Shown in pieces: positions 47,001-53,000 of a stretch of 64,000 nt of DNA (position 1 is the stretch's first letter; the number at the start of each line of letters is the position of its first letter). Where the stretch lies: assembly GCA_907163375.1 (NCBI GenBank), contig CAJQUW010001989.1, positions 1 through 64,000 of the forward strand. The letters run 5' to 3'. Position numbers and translations under genes: made by a program. The stretch comes from Prostheceraeus crozeri. Taxonomy: Eukaryota > Platyhelminthes > Polycladida > Euryleptidae. The notes below the pieces were generated by a model that did no database searches, was not told the DNA's origin, and saw nothing but the letters and a program-made list of their open reading frames with translations.

Positions 47001-50000
47001 GTGAAAAAAAGTAGAAAATATTCTAATGGTGTCTTGCCAATCAATTCAGGATGAGCATCAGCTAATGGAGGTGGGCTGTAGGAGTCTTCAGCGACATGAC
47101 CTAAATATCAGCCTCGGCCTGCGGCCTCGTCTGATATTTATCATGCTACTTTATCGCTATGGTACATTTGGTTCGCATCCGAGATGATTCCTCTCGAAAA
47201 ACATGTAGGTTTCATCTAACCTGAAGTAGCCAACGTTCCACAAGTGGAACATGCATACTAATTGCATTGCTGAGACAAGACAAATGATGAAAAGGATATG
47301 CCGACCTATGAATTAGTAAATTAGGAGTGTCGTCTTTATGTATACCGACTTTGGTGCATTGAACTGCAGGTTTTCATGTACAAAATGCGAGTTGAAATTT
47401 GGATCACCAAAAAGCACAAAAAAATCAAAATTTTGAAAAAATTGATAGACCAGAAATACCACTCCCAGTTTTTTTTCTCGCTTCGACTTGAAAAAACTAT
47501 AGAATTGATCGTGCTTGACTAAAACACATTTCATGATCATCGATTATGACAACCCTTATGCATCAAAATCACAATTTAAAAAATGTTCCACAAGTGGAAC
47601 GTTGGACACTAAACGGTTAATCAAATATTTGCCTCATCATCTGCTCTGTTGAGGATTTTGAGTTTGAAAGTTTTGCTGTAAGTGTATGTTTGTGAATTTA
47701 GATGAATTCTTGTTGTTGTGATATTCTTTTGTTCTCTTTTGAAGATGGTGAATGATGTTGTCAATGCACAGTAGTATTTGTGACATGGTTGTCACTGATG
47801 TGTTGTTTTTCTGCTGAAACGCGTATCGGAATTGGAAATCGGACAATTTTTCATTTAATATTGATACTGTTTTGGAGGTTTCTTTATTGAGGCACTTCTT
47901 AATATTCTCGATTTGCTGGCAAGATGTAATGGGAATTCTATTGATAGTTTTGTTGATGTTTCTTTGAGATGCAATAAACTTCAAGATAAATTGTTCCTTT
48001 TTCCTCTTTCTTCGGTGACGCTTAGTATCACGCATAATCTCTCCAGTGCAGCCAATATTCCGCAATATCTCGTCAAAGTTGCCTTGAAATATTCGGTGCT
48101 CTTTATGGTTCGTGCATTTTGCATTGATGCGACTTCTTTTATTTCGAATAATGCCAATTGTTTATTCAATCGGTAAATCGGAAAGTGAACAAAGAATCCT
48201 TTTGCTTTGTAGCTGGTTAGGATGGTGTTTCATAGGCCTTTGCCCGCTGTGCTGTAATGTATTGTTATTTCTTACCATAATGGATGCTGTAAGTTCATAG
48301 AGACATCCTACATCTAGGTTTTGGAAGCTGTACGTTTTCCGTTTAATCTTTATCTACGTGTAGACTGAAGCTTTAACGTCACTACTCCTCGTACTGGGGG
48401 CTAGGACGGTGATGACACAGTGCTGATTTTTCTGGAACGTTGTGGTTCTTTTAGTTCGGATGCCCTTCCTACCGACTTCCTATGACACTTTCGGGGCTCG
48501 ACCTCTGGACCAAAAGATCGCTAGGCCAAGCACTTAGCCACTGTGCCACGGAAACCACCGACAAGTGTAGATTCAATATTCCAAAAAAATCTGTTCCTGA
48601 TGGATGCCTCATTTTTATTTTTCAATTTCCGAAGCTTTCTCTGGGACTTCCTAGCTTCATCAGCGGACATGCAAAACACCCGCGAGAAAATAAGTGGGTA
48701 TGAATCATAGTATGATTTTACTATGAATTTTTCATACGTATGAAAATTCAGAATTTTCATACGGATATCATACTAAAAAATGAGTATGAATTTTTCTTAG
48801 TATGATTTTCATATGATTTTTTCATACTTATGTTTTTACTATAAAAATGATATGATTTTCTAATATGTATGAAATGCCCAATTTTCATACGGAAATCATA
48901 CTATAACTTAAGTTTATATATAATAACATACCCCAAAAAACGTAGCCTATATGCGTTTTCCACTCTCATTAGGATTCATAATTCTTAATATTTCTTGGCA
49001 CGAGATTTCAATCATACGAACCACCTTAGTGTGAAATTTATGTAGGGGTAAATCATGCCTGTGAAATTCATTGTTTGGCCTTTGGGTGGTAGACATGCTA
49101 ATTATTCAGAAAACCTATGACTTTGGATGGAGATATGAACTTCGGGTAGGCAACTTACTTACATGATTACTTGATGACCGAATCTCAGCTTTCTGCTTTT
49201 CGCGATTCTTGTTCTAGTTATTCGTACATACTTAACATACTTAACTCTTACGCAAAGCTGGATATGACTGTTTCGAAGTGAAATTTACAGATGATTTTAT
49301 TTTATTCTGGCTACTGTATTTTTGACGGTAGAGCGGTTGAATATCTTTACTATTCGCTGACTTTTGCAGTTGAATCAATCAGCTTACAGGTTAGCGAATA
49401 TGAACCGTTATATTTATTATGTTAAGTTACTAAATTTGCACTCGTATTTTAGAATTTGAATTCCCTGCTTGGATTCCGATTCAACTATATGGACTCGTCT
49501 TGTTTTTATTGATAAATCTGTATTGCTGAATAACTTCCCCAAGCTTAATCACTGTACTTGTGATCGTGATTCTTGTAAATTTCGTTTTATGAGATGAATA
49601 GGACTCATCTTCATGTTAAATGGCGTGACGTTCTCAGTCAAATGTTTGGACGAGATTGACCAGATGTCCAAACATCCACAGTCGACATTCAAAGCAATTC
49701 GTAAAGCTATTAAGGACATATTCCCCGTGGTGGAGTTATGTACGCAGACTCCAGAAGGTCAAGGAAGAGAAAACCGCGATCGAATGGATGATGCTAAACT
49801 TAATGCCGTTCGAGGTAGGCTACTTGTGCTTTACATAAATAATTTATAAAGTCGATTTTAAAATTCAATCGAATCTATTTCTATAAAATTTTTAAACATT
49901 TTGAAAATTCAATTATGAAAATTTGAAATATGGTTTTCATAGGAAATTCATAGAATTTCCCTGCAGCTATCAATTCTTGTCATGATACTATAATACCTCG

Positions 50001-53000
50001 AAAATGCAACTTTTACATTTCTTCACTTCAGAACTTGTCACATACGTTCTACATACAACCTGCACAAGAGCAACTGTCAACAAGGTGGCGCGGCAGATCA
50101 ACCAGGAATGCCGGACCAAGCGGAAGATAAAAGGGCACCAAAGACCATCATCCAACGAGATGACCAACAGGAATGAGTTGTTGACATTGTTCGAAGATCG
50201 TTAGCGGATAATGGAATTGACATTTATTCCATAATTTCATTTTTAACTGAAACTGCAGAAATAATAATGATAATGACCCATGGACCATGGTCTACGTAAT
50301 TGAATGGTTGTTCATTCGTAAATAGAAATACTGCTAGATAATGTTACAACGCGAAGCTTTCTTCTTTTATCGAAACATATTCAGGACAGTCGTGTTCCCA
50401 ATGTGAGGACTACCAAATATCTCGCCACAAGTATATTAAGATTTTATGTAAATACAAGAAAATCTTTGCATGTCTATCTGCGGCGAAAAGATACCCACAA
50501 GAAGGAAAATCACAAATCACATAAGTGAAATGCTTGGAAAAGATAAGTTGTTGATTTTTAAGTATGAGATTTCATTGTTTTGAAATAATCCATGAAAATG
50601 CGATAATTATACTTAGGCTTATGTACGCCTAATTATCTGAATAGGGGCTAAATATTGTGAAGGTTATGGCTACAACCTTCAACTTTGTCATTAAACAATA
50701 AAGGGAATGTTCGAAAATCAATATTTCATTAAAGAACCCCCCTGCCGTAAGATAAGTTACAGTATGTAAAGATCATACTAAGATCATAGTGTTGTGAAAT
50801 CATACTATGTTCTTCGTATGAAAATATCATACTATGATTATACTGTTATTAATTCATACTATGTTCTGTGTATGAAAGTATCATACTATGATTTGTGTGC
50901 AAAAGGGTTTCACTTTCATACGTATGATTATAGTATGAAACATACGTATGAATCATATGTATGATCATACCCACTTATTTTCTCGCGGGCATGCATCCAG
51001 TATTTCGAAATATTTTCAAAGCTTATATGAGTATTTTCTCTCGTTATTTGACGTAATGAGCGTCATCAACTCCTCATGCTGTGATTTGCTGTACAAGTCA
51101 TTGCCTATGGGAGCGAGATTGCACATCGGTATTATCATGTTTTTCGATTTAATTGACATGCATTTCGCACAGTTCAAAAGTTTTGTTCTGACAGGGAACA
51201 GTTTCTGTTGATAGTCGATGGAGAATTTCCAATTCAATGATGAGAAAATGAGCAACCAACACAGGAAATTAATCATTTCTATCCAGTCCTGCTTTTTTGA
51301 AGCACAATATTTCATCAGGCTCCATGGTTTCCTTTCCTCGTTTGAATATAGAATACATCATCAATTAATGTAAAGTTCCGTTCGATAGCGAAAACTGCCG
51401 CACAAAATGGATCACATCGAGATTGTAGCGTTCAAGAATGAAGTCTATTTTTCAAAATTAGGATATTTGTCGATGGTATAGTCTGAGGAATTAACCCTAT
51501 TAAGGTCTGTGGGTGCACGTCTTAATGCTTTGTCAAATGTCTGCGATGGCATGATAGTAGGAGCGCTGAAATTTTGTAACCGTTCGTTCGAATATATTTG
51601 AAACCTTCGCCGAAATTGGGTGATTGATAGGTGAGGCTAGGATGACTTGACAAATGGATCCTCTTGAAGAAACTTTTATACAAGGCAATATGAGATCACT
51701 AGTGCTATTTCCGAAGTCATCTCTATTTCAGGCAGCAAAATTATCGTAAAGCCTGCTTATGTCTCATTCGAGGTTGAGACAAGTGGCCGAAAATTGTCTA
51801 CATGTATTTTAGAGTTCGATTCGATGTGGAACTTTGTGCGGGTGCTGTATAGGTCTATCTATACATGTATATGCGGACGAATTGAAGAATAGGATTCTGT
51901 CTGAATTTATCTCAGAACGAGGACTTAATATGAGTGGTGCTATAACACGATTATATGAATTAACAATCACATGAGACGTTAGAATTCATTCAAGGTATTG
52001 GTTTAGGAGAGTTGGCATATAGTGCGATGGAGAGAGTTGACATACCTTTAGTTGAATAGCTGTGACATTTAATGAGGTATTCCGCATAAGTGGCATGGCG
52101 ACCAGCTGTATAATACATAACAGAAACCATGTTTAGGTCTTATGAAATCCATTAATAACTTTCAAAAATGGTAATGAGGTCACGAGGTCACCTTTAAAAT
52201 AAGTTAGCAATTTATGCATCTGTTCATGAATTCATGTTTACTGCCTAAAGATAACAAGAAAATTTATGAATTATGCATCATGTGAAAGCTCTTGTTACCA
52301 GCTTTCCTCATGCTCATTGCTGGTGCCGATCCTGGCGTCCGGCACAGCATGTTATCGTGTCGCCAGAGGTTAATAGTTTTTTAGTTGTGAATGTCAGTAT
52401 TCAACATCACACCATACTGCATGTAATCGAATGAAATAAACGCAGTCATTCACCAAATTCTGTAATATTATTCACTACATTAATATAGCTTGCTTTCAGA
52501 CATAATGTAGCCTATATCTGAAATTTTATTTTTGGTGAAAATTAATATTGATTATTATATTTGTTCTGTAATGTTAAAATGTCAACAAAAGTTCATTCAT
52601 TTCAGAGCAGTGTTGGAGTAAAATTCAGGTGTCTTATAGTAGGCCTAGCGCCAGATATGTAAAAGTTTGTGTTTGGCAAAAAATTCTCGGGCCTCACGTT
52701 TTTGCGGTTTTATTGCCTGAAAGACCAAAAATGTCGCTCATTGTAAACCTGAGAAATCCAAAGTTTTACACGTGAATTGACAACATATGATTATGACCGC
52801 GATCAGTAAATTCTTGTGTTTGTCAGTAAAATTACAAAGGCTAGATTCTTTTCAAAAGAAATCATGTAATTTTTTCTGAATTCTTTATTTCGTTATTTTG
52901 AGCGAATTTCTTAATTGGCTAATTACTGAAATGCATTTTTTATAGAATCTAGCTAATCCATTTCAATTGTGATGCAGCGTCGGAGTGCTAAAATTTCCTT

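Larger units (their letters stand above)
44532..47616 (-). mobile_element. piggyBac transposon, full length with TTAA targets, broken transposase
   Basis: TTAA flanks both ends (44528-44531, 47617-47620). The TIRs start CCGTTTAGAGTCGGAC and, in complement, CCGTTTAGTGTCCAAC. A palindrome GTTCCACAAGTGGAAC lies right inside the right TIR (47585), again at 47234 and as a variant at 44666, likely subterminal transposase sites. The minus-strand transposase is described below. A 37-nt GC-capped hairpin lies at 47102-47138. The element sits in STAM intron 8, antisense. TTAA targeting, the DDD transposase and the C-terminal zinc finger make the family certain. Confidence 0.93.
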
